Assembly: GCA_012964665.1 (NCBI GenBank)
Contig: DTTO01000018.1
Span: 1 to 41,692 of the forward strand
From: Fidelibacterota bacterium
Lineage (GTDB): Bacteria > Fidelibacterota > Marinisomatia > Marinisomatales > TCS55
DNA length: 41,692 bases
Direction of reading: 5' to 3'
The notes under the pieces are model-generated. The model made no database searches. It was not told the origin of the DNA and saw only the letters and a program-made list of their open reading frames with translations. The first letter of the stretch is position 1. Each line of letters opens with the position of its first letter. This document shows positions 34,540 to 41,692 of this stretch, one piece after another. The position numbers and the translations under genes were made by a program.

Positions 34540-34857
34540 ATGGAATTATCCGAACAAATCAAAAATGATATTGCTGAAAATCCAATTATCCTGTACATGA
34601 AAGGTACCAAAGAAACGCCCATGTGCGGATTTTCCAACCAGGTGGTGCAAATCCTCAATCATTATGGAGTAGAATACAAAGATGTAAATGTTCTGGAAGA
34701 TCCTCAGATACGCGTCGAACTTTCAGAACAATCGGGATGGCCGACCATTCCCCAACTATTTGTAAAAGGTAAACTGATTGGCGGTGCGGATATCACCATG
34801 GAAATGCATCAGTCTGGCGAACTACTGGATACTTTAGACGTATCAGCCGATTCATAG
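34540..34857 (+). CDS. grxD: Monothiol glutaredoxin Grx4-type
   Basis: The 105 residues carry CGFS with Cys29 and the preceding Lys21 (YMKGT), as in Grx4/Grx5 proteins that hold and transfer [2Fe-2S] clusters. AGGAA precedes the ATG. The pairing with bolA is a known functional pair in iron-sulfur trafficking. Confidence 0.95.
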   Translation: MELSEQIKNDIAENPIILYMKGTKETPMCGFSNQVVQILNHYGVEYKDVNVLEDPQIRVELSEQSGWPTIPQLFVKGKLIGGADITMEMHQSGELLDTLDVSADS

Positions 34858-34927
34858 AATTGGCTTGGGGCTTCAATATACCACTCTATAATTTCGCCAC
34901 CGCTAATTCACAACAATTAGATTATTT

Positions 34928-34999
34928 GGCCCGTTCGTCTAGTGGTTAGGACTCAGGATTTTCATTCCTGCAACAGGGGTTCGATTCCCCTACGGGCTA
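34928..34999 (+). tRNA. tRNA-Glu (anticodon TTC)
   Basis: The cloverleaf has acceptor GGCCCGT/ACGGGCT (with G1-U72 wobble) and discriminator A, D-arm GTCT...GGAC, anticodon stem CAGGA/TCCTG around loop TTTTCAT (anticodon TTC), and T-arm AGGGG-TTCGATT-CCCCT. CCA is not encoded. A terminator hairpin follows after 8 bases. Confidence 0.95.
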
Positions 35000-35007
35000 C
35001 AAAAAAT

Positions 35008-35038
35008 CCCCGCTGAAAAACAGGGGTTTTTATTTTAA
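35008..35038 (+). terminator. Rho-independent terminator after tRNA-Glu
   Basis: CCCC and CAGGGG pair (with an inner TG/CA step, GC bulged) around an A-rich loop, followed by TTTTTATTTT. It ends the tRNA-Glu transcript 10 bases before the DUF2231 gene. Confidence 0.8.
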
Positions 35039-35047
35039 TTTCGACAG

Positions 35048-35485
35048 ATGAATTTCCCGCTTCATCCTGCTTTAGTTCACTTCCCCATTGCCTTTTTATA
35101 TGGAGCTCTCATTCTTCATGCAATACAAATTTGGCGACCAAACTGGATGTGCCGAGTCATCGGCATGTGGCTTTTGGGATTATCTGCTGCCCTTTCCATT
35201 TTTTCAGCCCTTACGGGTGAAAAGGAAGCCGCCCGTGCTGGTCAGGTAGGGTATTCTACTGAAATCCTGGAAATAATGAATCGTCATGAACTGATGGGGA
35301 ATATAGTTACATGGGGCTCAATCACCATTTTTCTGGTCTGGATATATTTATTTTTTAAAAATATGGAAGACCGTAGGATAGATATTTTGGCGCTGGCCTT
35401 CCTTACTCTTTTGGTTGGTATGGTATCTTTTACTGCTTACCTAGGAGGACAATTGGTATGGGTTCACGGGGTAGGTACCCCATAA
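35048..35485 (+). CDS. DUF2231 membrane protein
   Basis: The 145-residue protein has four predicted membrane segments and the DUF2231 histidines: HPALVHFPIAFL at the N-terminus, a central NRHELMGN, and the C-terminal GGQLVWVHGVGTP. Family function is not known to me; the spaced histidines suggest haem or metal binding. Confidence 0.85.
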   Translation: MNFPLHPALVHFPIAFLYGALILHAIQIWRPNWMCRVIGMWLLGLSAALSIFSALTGEKEAARAGQVGYSTEILEIMNRHELMGNIVTWGSITIFLVWIYLFFKNMEDRRIDILALAFLTLLVGMVSFTAYLGGQLVWVHGVGTP

Positions 35486-35500
35486 AATAGTCTATTTTAT
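35482..35500. terminator. 19-bp palindrome across two convergent stop codons
   Basis: ATAAAATAG-T-CTATTTTAT includes the stop of the DUF2231 gene (TAA at 35483-35485) and the stop of the phosphatase gene (TAG at 35494-35492). A second inverted repeat, GGGGTA-GG-TACCCC, lies just before (35468-35481). Together they may terminate transcription in both directions. Confidence 0.4.
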
Positions 35501-36605
35501 CAAACCAACCATTGGATCAACTACATGACCAACGGGCTGGTTACTGATAAAATCATAGCCGAGTAGATAGCCTAATGTTGTGGCCAATTGACTGGTAGCG
35601 ATCGTATCAGTATTGGTCATTTCACCAATTGCAGGCGTATCCGGACCAATAATGGCTGTCCATAGAAATTCAGCCCCCGGCACACCATCGCCATGTGAAC
35701 CCCAGGCACCATTTTCATAACTTCCACGACCATGGTCAGTTGTTATCATCATGGTTGTTTTACCCCGATACATTTCATTGGATTGTGTCCAATCCCAAAT
35801 CGCTTTTATATAACCATCGGACCGGTTGGCTGTATTTAAATATTTGTCATATTCTCTTTGATGTGCAAACTCATCCGTTTCATCAAAAGAAATATATAAG
35901 AATCGAGGTTTATTCAGTTTTAAATATTCAAAAGCATATTCAAACGTAAACGCGTCCCAACGTACAGCACTGCCATACCATGGAGAGGGAACATCCTCAA
36001 TAAATGTGTTGAGCCACTGCTGTTTTGGGGTAAGCTTTTCATCATAAAATGGGTACCCGCCAGAATTAATAGTAAAATCATTTCTTTCCGTATTGATAAT
36101 CCAGTCAAACACATCCCAAGAAGCAAATGCGGCCACACGATCCTCAAAGCCTTCCTGCTGATCCAAAAATTCAAGCAAATTGATATTTGGATTCCATTCT
36201 TTTTCATTACTATTCACACTATCGTCATTAAAGCCAACTAACAATTCATTATATCCTGGGTAGGAAAACCAATAGGGGTTGGTCAATCGCATGACGCTCC
36301 CCTGTTCTTTATTCCCATAGATTTGACCCTGTTCTCCAATCGTGTTCCAAAAAAAAGGGGAAAACTAATTTTCGTCTTTCACGATAGTCCTCAGACCAAT
36401 ATTTAGCAGAAGTTGCTTCAACATCTTTTACGAACAAGGTATCAAGAACAATTTTTTCATCGGCGCCATAAAACAAATCTTCCCAACGTACACCATCTAA
36501 GGTAATCAGGATTATATTTTCCGTTTTTAATCCTTTGGGGTTTTTAGATAATTCATGGCCACATCCGGAAAAAATCAGTAGACAAAAGAGGATAGGTTTT
36601 TTCAC
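35492..36605 (-). pseudogene. NPP/alkaline-phosphatase-superfamily lipoprotein, frameshifted
   Basis: The gene splits into a 98-codon 5' part and a 266-codon 3' part. Both belong to one protein: removing one base from the run of eight (A8 on the plus strand, 36349-36356) gives a continuous frame of about 370 residues that reads PFFWNTIGEQGQIYG across the join. The N-terminus is a lipoprotein signal (FSGC, Cys15). Active-site motifs are TLDGVRW (Thr nucleophile), FDETDEFAH, TTDHGRG and GSHGDGVPG, as in type I phosphodiesterase/nucleotide pyrophosphatase proteins. It is 2 bases past the DUF4249 gene. It may be a real frameshift, a phase-variable switch or a sequencing error in the homopolymer. 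Confidence 0.85.
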
Positions 36606-36607
36606 TT

Positions 36608-37627
36608 TTATTCTGGCTTTAAATAGACGAAAAAGAAGTTTGCATAAGTCGAAGAGAATAGACCATAACCTCCATCAACATTTGACTTTGGCATTGTATA
36701 GATATTCTGCGCCAGTGGGTCCCCCTTAAGATATTCGAAGTAATTGTTATCTGTTGCTTGCACGGTAATTAACTGTAATCCATAATAATTAAAAAACAGC
36801 CAGCTCATGTTAACGGGCGCAGTTTCAACTGTCCACACAAACGGATTTTGGCGGTATGGATTATTATTTTCATCACGAAAATAAGCACCTTTCCACAACT
36901 GGTATACTCGGGTTGTATCATAGATTAAATTAATAAATGTACTATCTCTAAAACCATTACTGTTATAATCTTTACCTTCGGGCTCAAGACCTCTTTCAGC
37001 TGCTTCCAATGCGAGAGTTAAAATTCGTACAGTATTATAATCTTCAACATTAAAATCGATTTTAAAAAGCGGATATGAAGCAAAACTGGCAGTAAAACAC
37101 TCCCCCGACCGATAGGTAACCGTATCGATAGTGCCGGTTGCAATAAGTCCCACTGCCGTCATTTTTGCATTATTCGTATTAATATATGTTACCGGAATAC
37201 TTTCTTCCTTACATTGATAATTGGAATTTTTTATGGAGCCAATTTCCATTTTTTCTGGTGTCGTTGTTTTAGCAGTTAACGTTTTCCCATCAACCTCCAC
37301 AGTTAAATTGTATTTTGTTCCAGGTCGGTAAATATAATTTTTCCTCGTGAGATACCGTCCCGGTTTACCTGTAACTGGGTGAGCAATTTCATTTCCGTCT
37401 TTGCTTGAGATCTTCACATTTGCATTCGCAATCCATAATTCATCTGCATCGATTTCTTCATCCAGGGAAGCTGTTCGTGATACAAAAAGTGTATCTACCA
37501 TCGGTAGATTCGCCTGAATATTGCCAAAAACAACGAATTTTTTTTCATAAGGTTCGTCCACATCTTGAATATTGCATCCCAGGAAGATCAACATACTAAT
37601 AGCAGATAATTTTTTAAAAGTATTCAT
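36608..37627 (-). CDS. DUF4249 lipoprotein
   Basis: The 339-residue protein has a lipoprotein signal (FLGC, Cys18) and the DUF4249 layout: VFGNIQANLPMVDTLFVSRTASLDEE, a VKISSKDGNEI-type beta domain and GTKYNLTVEVDGKTLTAKT. DUF4249 genes regularly follow TonB-receptor genes in Bacteroidetes-like genomes and probably act as surface partners. It overlaps the receptor gene by 4 bases (ATGA). Confidence 0.88.
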   Translation of the reverse strand: MNTFKKLSAISMLIFLGCNIQDVDEPYEKKFVVFGNIQANLPMVDTLFVSRTASLDEEIDADELWIANANVKISSKDGNEIAHPVTGKPGRYLTRKNYIYRPGTKYNLTVEVDGKTLTAKTTTPEKMEIGSIKNSNYQCKEESIPVTYINTNNAKMTAVGLIATGTIDTVTYRSGECFTASFASYPLFKIDFNVEDYNTVRILTLALEAAERGLEPEGKDYNSNGFRDSTFINLIYDTTRVYQLWKGAYFRDENNNPYRQNPFVWTVETAPVNMSWLFFNYYGLQLITVQATDNNYFEYLKGDPLAQNIYTMPKSNVDGGYGLFSSTYANFFFVYLKPE

Positions 37628-39981
37628 AATTCAAATGAAATACCTATTGAGGGAATAATTGGAAAAATGTTCAGCTGTGATCTTTGTATTCTACCTTCAT
37701 CAGACTCGTCAACATTGGGTTCCCCAAAATCAGGCCGCCCGTTTTTATTAATATCATGCTTTTTTATATCCCAGTCACCATCATCATCTATACCATTGTA
37801 CACATTTCCAAGCTGATAGATGTATCTGAAAACATTTTTTCGATTATATGTGTTGATGATTTGAACAAATAAATCAAATTTGGTATTTCGAATTTTAAAA
37901 TGGCGTACAGCTCCTAAATCTAATCGATGATAAACCGGATAACGTCCGCCATTTCTAGCGCCAGGTATTGTACGGTAACTTAGTTCTGGGTCACCCGGAA
38001 GGTTTTCCAAAAAATATCCATTAATAGGTGTAAAAGCCTGCCCGGATTGAAAGGTCCATTTCCAGTTTAATTCCCACTTTTTAGTAGTTTGGTAAGTTCC
38101 AACCACATTCAATACATGGCTTCGATCCCAATTGGTGAAGTATTCCATCTGATTCATTTGTTTACGACTCACAGACCACGTATAAGCGACCCATCCAGAT
38201 AACCTTCCTGCTGTTTTTTGCCAGAAAACTTCCAACCCATAAGCATATCCATTTGCTAGTGAAAGAATATCAGAAAGTTTTTCATCGGAGACTCTCCCAT
38301 CAGTGGATGCACGTGTTTCTTCAAAGGTTAACATATTACTGATATCTTTATAATAACCCTCAATTTGTAGCTTATAGTCGCGGCCAATAAACTGTTCATA
38401 GCCCAAAACAAACTGAGTGGATTTAGCCGGCTCAACGGAATCATCGATACCAATCCAATTATCCAAAATATTGGGGTTATAATCATCCTGAAAGGTTTCA
38501 ATAAACTGATGGTAATTCCCAATGGCCAGGTTAATAAATCTCGAATCATCAATAATATATTTCATCCCCAGCCGAAAGTCAGGATAGATACTCTGGCTAT
38601 GTCCGGTATATGTGTTTAACCTTAACCCGGGTTCCAAAATAAATTTTAAATTTGGTTTCCATTTAATTTTTGTATATATAGCTGCTTCGTTTGGATTGGT
38701 ACTTAAATCGAAGTCGGTGCTATCACCAAAAGTGTTGATATAACTAATATCTAATTTTTTTAATTGTCCGCCAAAAAAGAAATTGATATCCTGGTTTAAG
38801 AAAAAGGACAGGTTTGCAGAAAAACTGGCATCTTGTATTTTATTATGGCTATTTAATCCAGCATTCCCACCTAAACTAAAGTTGGTAAAAAATTGACTGT
38901 TTGCAAAAAGAAAATTGCCAATCAGTTTTTCATTAAATACTCTTCGGTAGGCCAAACTTCCCGTCCGGTTGCCCCATAAGGCACTAAGGTCAAAATCATT
39001 AAACAAAAAGTCATCGATACCATTATAAAAACTAAATGAAATGCGATCTTTCTCATTCAAATCCATAAATACATGACCTTGAATGTCGTAAAAATAATAG
39101 GGTGGTATTAATTCAGCTGTTTCTGCTGGCAACACCTTTGGTAGGAGTAAATCAAAATAAGTTCTTCTACCTGAGAACAGCCAGGCACCATTTAAGAATG
39201 GACCTTCAAGCGTTGTGTGCGCTGATAGTAAAGACACACTTGTTTTACCTTTAAATTCATTGCGATTTCCTTCCCGGCTCCGTATATCTAATACAGCAGA
39301 TAATCGCCCTCCATATTCAGCATTATAACCACCTTTAATTAATTCTGCCTCTTTTATAGCATCCACAATAAAATTGGAGAATACACCTCCTAAATGTGAA
39401 GGATTATATACTGTGATTCCATCCAGAAGGATCAGGTTCTGATCCGTGTTTCCTCCTCGGATAACTAATCCAGTACTGAATTCAGAAGTGGTAAGTACAC
39501 CTGGTAAGGACTGGATGGTGCGAAATAAATCTGGTTCCGCCAATGCAGGCTGCGCCTTAAGCATTCTTGGCGAAAGGCTAATCCGGCTGGGTTCGATTTT
39601 ATTCAGCCGTTCGATTTCTTCAGCAGTAACATCGACTTCAAAAAATTCAACCGCTTCAATCTCCAATGCTATATCAAGATTTATGGAAGTAATATCAAAA
39701 TCAATTACCTGTTCAAAGCGTTTATATCCCACATAGGATACCACCAGAGTCGCTTCATTCAATTCAATTTCTGAAAGGACATAATATCCATTAATATCTG
39801 TAGCCATACCCTGGCCAGTTTCTTTAATAAATACATTAGCCCCAATCAGCACTTCACCAGAATTGCTGTCAGTAATAAAACCATATATTTGATGAGAACT
39901 CTGGCCCCATAAAAGACCGGACCAAAGCATAAAAATAAGTTTATTTTTTTGCCAAAAGGTCATCCAGGATTTTTTCCGCAT
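37624..39981 (-). CDS. TonB-dependent outer-membrane receptor with carboxypeptidase-regulatory N-domain
   Basis: The 785-residue protein has a signal sequence (about 8-27), a carboxypeptidase-D regulatory-like domain (IYGFITDSNSGEVLIGAN, about 33-110), a plug (about 130-235, with GLVIRGGNTDQNLILLDGI and KGGYNAEYGGRL) and a C-terminal 22-strand barrel ending SFEL. A DDDGD/DINKNG loop (about 730-764) resembles calcium-binding repeats. The start is either ATG 39981 or 39963; both overlap the peroxiredoxin gene. The ligand is unknown; the neighbouring phosphoesterase suggests a phosphate ester (inference). Confidence 0.9.
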   Translation of the reverse strand: MRKKSWMTFWQKNKLIFMLWSGLLWGQSSHQIYGFITDSNSGEVLIGANVFIKETGQGMATDINGYYVLSEIELNEATLVVSYVGYKRFEQVIDFDITSINLDIALEIEAVEFFEVDVTAEEIERLNKIEPSRISLSPRMLKAQPALAEPDLFRTIQSLPGVLTTSEFSTGLVIRGGNTDQNLILLDGITVYNPSHLGGVFSNFIVDAIKEAELIKGGYNAEYGGRLSAVLDIRSREGNRNEFKGKTSVSLLSAHTTLEGPFLNGAWLFSGRRTYFDLLLPKVLPAETAELIPPYYFYDIQGHVFMDLNEKDRISFSFYNGIDDFLFNDFDLSALWGNRTGSLAYRRVFNEKLIGNFLFANSQFFTNFSLGGNAGLNSHNKIQDASFSANLSFFLNQDINFFFGGQLKKLDISYINTFGDSTDFDLSTNPNEAAIYTKIKWKPNLKFILEPGLRLNTYTGHSQSIYPDFRLGMKYIIDDSRFINLAIGNYHQFIETFQDDYNPNILDNWIGIDDSVEPAKSTQFVLGYEQFIGRDYKLQIEGYYKDISNMLTFEETRASTDGRVSDEKLSDILSLANGYAYGLEVFWQKTAGRLSGWVAYTWSVSRKQMNQMEYFTNWDRSHVLNVVGTYQTTKKWELNWKWTFQSGQAFTPINGYFLENLPGDPELSYRTIPGARNGGRYPVYHRLDLGAVRHFKIRNTKFDLFVQIINTYNRKNVFRYIYQLGNVYNGIDDDGDWDIKKHDINKNGRPDFGEPNVDESDEGRIQRSQLNIFPIIPSIGISFEL

Positions 39982-40465
39982 GAGTATTTACATTCACCTT
40001 TTCATAAATTTTTTCAATTTTTCCCTTAGGATCAATAATAAAAGTCATTCGTTTCGGCCAACCCCTACCCGCAGCACCATAAGCCTTTGACACTTCTTTA
40101 GTTTTATCAGAAAGAAAATTAAATGGCAGCACATATTTATCTTTAAATGCCTTTAACGCTTTTGGGGAATCATAACTGATACCAAAAACGATAATTTTTG
40201 CTTTTTTATATTCGCTGTATACGTCGCGGAACCCGCACGCCTCTTTGGTTCATCCAGGTGTGTCCGCTTTAGGAAAGTAATAAACAATAACTCGCTGTCC
40301 ACGATAATCAGATAGTTTATGTACTTTTCCATCCTGATCTTTCAATACAAAGTCCGGTGCCTTATCACCCACTTTAATGGCTTCAAGCGTGTGGCTACCC
40401 AAAAGCAATGTTGTACTAATAATAATTGAAAGAATGGAAATTGTAAGAAGTAAGGTCATTTTCAT
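39941..40465 (-). CDS. bcp: Selenocysteine-containing PrxQ/Bcp peroxiredoxin (TGA read as Sec)
   Basis: One 174-codon frame runs from ATG 40465 to TAA 39941, broken only by TGA at 40252-40250 (codon 72). The protein reads VGDKAPDFVLKDQDGK, then ADTPG-Sec-TKEACGF, then SYDSPKALKAFKDKY and FNFLSDKTKEVSKAYG, the full PrxQ/Bcp pattern. In family members position 72 is the peroxidatic cysteine; Cys77, five residues on, matches the resolving cysteine. A hydrophobic N-terminus (about 4-24) suggests export or membrane anchoring. A bSECIS-like hairpin follows the TGA. Standard gene callers would split it into 40250-40465 and 39941-40132. It would reduce peroxides at the envelope. SelA/SelB/tRNA-Sec are not in this window. 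Confidence 0.88.
40221..40240 (-). promoter_or_regulatory. Putative bacterial SECIS element
   Basis: Directly downstream of the in-frame TGA, the mRNA can fold GCGT-GCGG-GTT-CCGC-g-ACGT: four G-C pairs close a GTT loop, then a bulged G and four more pairs, the last G-U. The loop begins 18 bases after the TGA and starts with G, matching the known bSECIS rule (loop about 16-37 bases away, G in its first two positions). Confidence 0.75.
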
Positions 40466-40480
40466 AATGTTTAGCTTTAT

Positions 40481-41410
40481 TTAGTCACGCAAATAACTCA
40501 ATGTATCAGTATTAAATGGTGTCGGTTGGATTTCAAACAATTTATAGGCTTCCGTCGCATCACAAACGTTACCTTCCATGAGCATAGTAATTTGATCTGC
40601 AGTAATGGGAAACCAGCTGAAGCGTCCAAGAAAAGTTGCAATCGCTTTTACGCCCAGGGCTGGTGCAGGTATCATCCACTTCTTTTTCCCGCATCCTTCT
40701 GCGATGATTTTTATTAACTCTTTCCAGGAAAAAGCAATTTCTCCACCTAATTCAAATATTTTTTTATGGGTTGATTCCATATCAATTGATTGTACAAAAA
40801 ATCGGGCAACATCTCCTACATGAATTGGTGACATAGCAAACTTTCCAGCATTTAGAGGATTTAGGCCGGGATGAAAAAGAGGTGCTGGTATAGGTAAACT
40901 CAGCATATCTTTTTTCAGTTGGGAACAAAATTCAGGTCTTCCCTCGCCTCGTGGGTCTCCAAAAATTAATGAAGGTCTGAAAATTGTCCAATTTAATTCT
41001 TTATTTATTAAATATTGATCTGCTAGAAATTTTGTTTTTTGATAACCTGTCCCATCCATTTTAACGCCATTTGCGCTCATCAAAATAAATCTTTTTATCC
41101 CAAGATCTACTGCCGCATCCATACAATGCTTTGCACCCTCAAAGTGTAAATCTTCAAAAGTAATCCCTTTTTTAGGGAATTGCCTAATAATGCCAACATT
41201 ATAAATAACTGCATCTGTACCCTTCAAAGTCGATTCAATCGCAGAAGGCTCTGATAACGTACCATTAACAATATTACATTGTTTTGGATTTAATAATTTA
41301 TCATTGGAACCAGGCCGTATTAATAGCTGCGGTTTGTGGTCCTTTTTAATAAGCTCATCGATTAAATAGGACCCAACAAATCCAGTGCCTCCAAATAAGG
41401 CGACTTTCAT
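40481..41410 (-). CDS. Atypical SDR, NAD(P)-dependent epimerase/NDUFA9-like
   Basis: The 309-residue protein has the Rossmann motif GGTGFVG (8-14), YNVGII, an atypical active-site segment GYQKTKFLADQYL (Tyr and Lys near 121-125) and WTIFRPSLIFGDPRG. This pattern fits the NDUFA9-like/atypical SDR group that binds NAD(P)H. The reaction is not known. It lies 15 bases upstream of the selenoprotein gene and may be co-transcribed. Confidence 0.85.
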   Translation of the reverse strand: MKVALFGGTGFVGSYLIDELIKKDHKPQLLIRPGSNDKLLNPKQCNIVNGTLSEPSAIESTLKGTDAVIYNVGIIRQFPKKGITFEDLHFEGAKHCMDAAVDLGIKRFILMSANGVKMDGTGYQKTKFLADQYLINKELNWTIFRPSLIFGDPRGEGRPEFCSQLKKDMLSLPIPAPLFHPGLNPLNAGKFAMSPIHVGDVARFFVQSIDMESTHKKIFELGGEIAFSWKELIKIIAEGCGKKKWMIPAPALGVKAIATFLGRFSWFPITADQITMLMEGNVCDATEAYKLFEIQPTPFNTDTLSYLRD

Positions 41411-41483
41411 ACTGTAGCCCCTTTGTATTCATCCAATGAAGGATAACTCAAAGCAATTTTTTGATCAGCCATAAAGATAATTT

Positions 41484-41692
41484 TTATTTTCTGTAATCTA
41501 GTGGCGGTTTTCTATCTCCAAGCATGGAGTAATAATTAAATTTTGGCCCCCGACGTTCAATCAATTCCTGTTTGGCAGAAATAATTGCTTCCGGATCATT
41601 ATATAAATCCACCGCGGCACCAGCAATTGTCTTTGCCGCAATCATCATACCTTTCATGCCGATACTCATTCCGCCTGCAGCCACAGCCTGCC
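41484..41692 (-). CDS. M20 peptidase, AbgB-like, C-terminal part (cut by window edge)
   Basis: About 68 C-terminal residues are visible and the frame runs open to the window edge. GGMSIGMKGMMIAAKTIA followed by AVDLYNDPEAI matches the C-terminus of aminobenzoyl-glutamate hydrolase subunit B and related M20 amidohydrolases. The catalytic part lies outside the window. Any internal start inside the visible part would be false. Confidence 0.6.
   Translation of the reverse strand, partial: QAVAAGGMSIGMKGMMIAAKTIAGAAVDLYNDPEAIISAKQELIERRGPKFNYYSMLGDRKPPLDYRK

Noticed and set aside
35492-36605. Phosphatase gap as a second selenocysteine site
   Set aside because: The break is a change of frame in an eight-base run; the first part ends in TAA, not TGA, and no cysteine is expected there.
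40250-40465. Peroxiredoxin as a nonsense-mutated pseudogene in two pieces
   Set aside because: Same frame on both sides, undamaged sequence between, TGA at the peroxidatic position only, and a suitable hairpin follows. Sec insertion explains all of this better, although genome-wide Sec machinery is unseen.

Overview
The window reads as an ordinary chromosomal stretch of a moderately AT-rich, Gram-negative marine-type bacterium of the FCB (Fibrobacteres-Chlorobi-Bacteroidetes) side of the tree. Pointers are a TonB-dependent receptor with a DUF4249 lipoprotein, a fused alpha/beta E1 2-oxoacid dehydrogenase, a mitochondrial-type citrate synthase, LPS heptosyltransferase-like genes and MsbA. Several genes have clear Shine-Dalgarno sequences, unlike most Bacteroidetes. 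A Marinimicrobia (SAR406)-like lineage is my best guess, but it is inference. I see no integrase, transposase, phage gene or CRISPR.

Layout. (1) 1-2.5 kb: tRNA-Val(TAC) just downstream of lon. (2) 2.66-11.99 kb, minus strand: a tightly packed run queD, yhhQ-type transporter, folE, ABM-domain gene, lpd, lipB, fused E1, E2, methyltransferase, lipA and a small dihaem cytochrome. From folE onward every junction is an overlap or 0-nt spacing, so lipoate making, lipoate attachment and the lipoate-using dehydrogenase complex are expressed together. (3) 12.1-15.2 kb: nth with a receiver-like protein, a DUF309 protein, a metallo-beta-lactamase-fold hydrolase and an unknown protein. (4) 15.2-17.8 kb: a lipoprotein, a CBS-pair protein and citrate synthase. 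(5) 17.9-28.9 kb: a surface-glycan/LPS cluster holding MsbA, one GT4, two GT9, two TagB/TagF-like phosphotransferases, inositol-1-phosphate synthase, a CTP:inositol-phosphate cytidylyltransferase-like enzyme, a second LicC-like nucleotidyltransferase and a SerB-like phosphatase. (6) 29-35.5 kb: GNAT, then plus-strand GroES-like, hemW, APC permease and amidinohydrolase; xthA; bolA-grxD; tRNA-Glu with a terminator; DUF2231. (7) 35.5-41.7 kb, minus strand: M20 peptidase (partial), SDR, a PrxQ/Bcp peroxiredoxin, TonB receptor, DUF4249 lipoprotein and a frameshifted NPP-type phosphatase.

Two things stand out. The peroxiredoxin at 39941-40465 is one continuous frame interrupted only by TGA at the peroxidatic cysteine position. 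A hairpin with the geometry of a bacterial SECIS lies immediately downstream, so this is very probably a selenoprotein (Sec72/Cys77) with an N-terminal export signal. Second, inositol-1-phosphate synthase and a stand-alone inositol-phosphate cytidylyltransferase-like gene sit inside an LPS cluster that also has two TagB/TagF-type transferases. This suggests CDP-inositol-dependent decoration of the cell surface, which I have not seen described.
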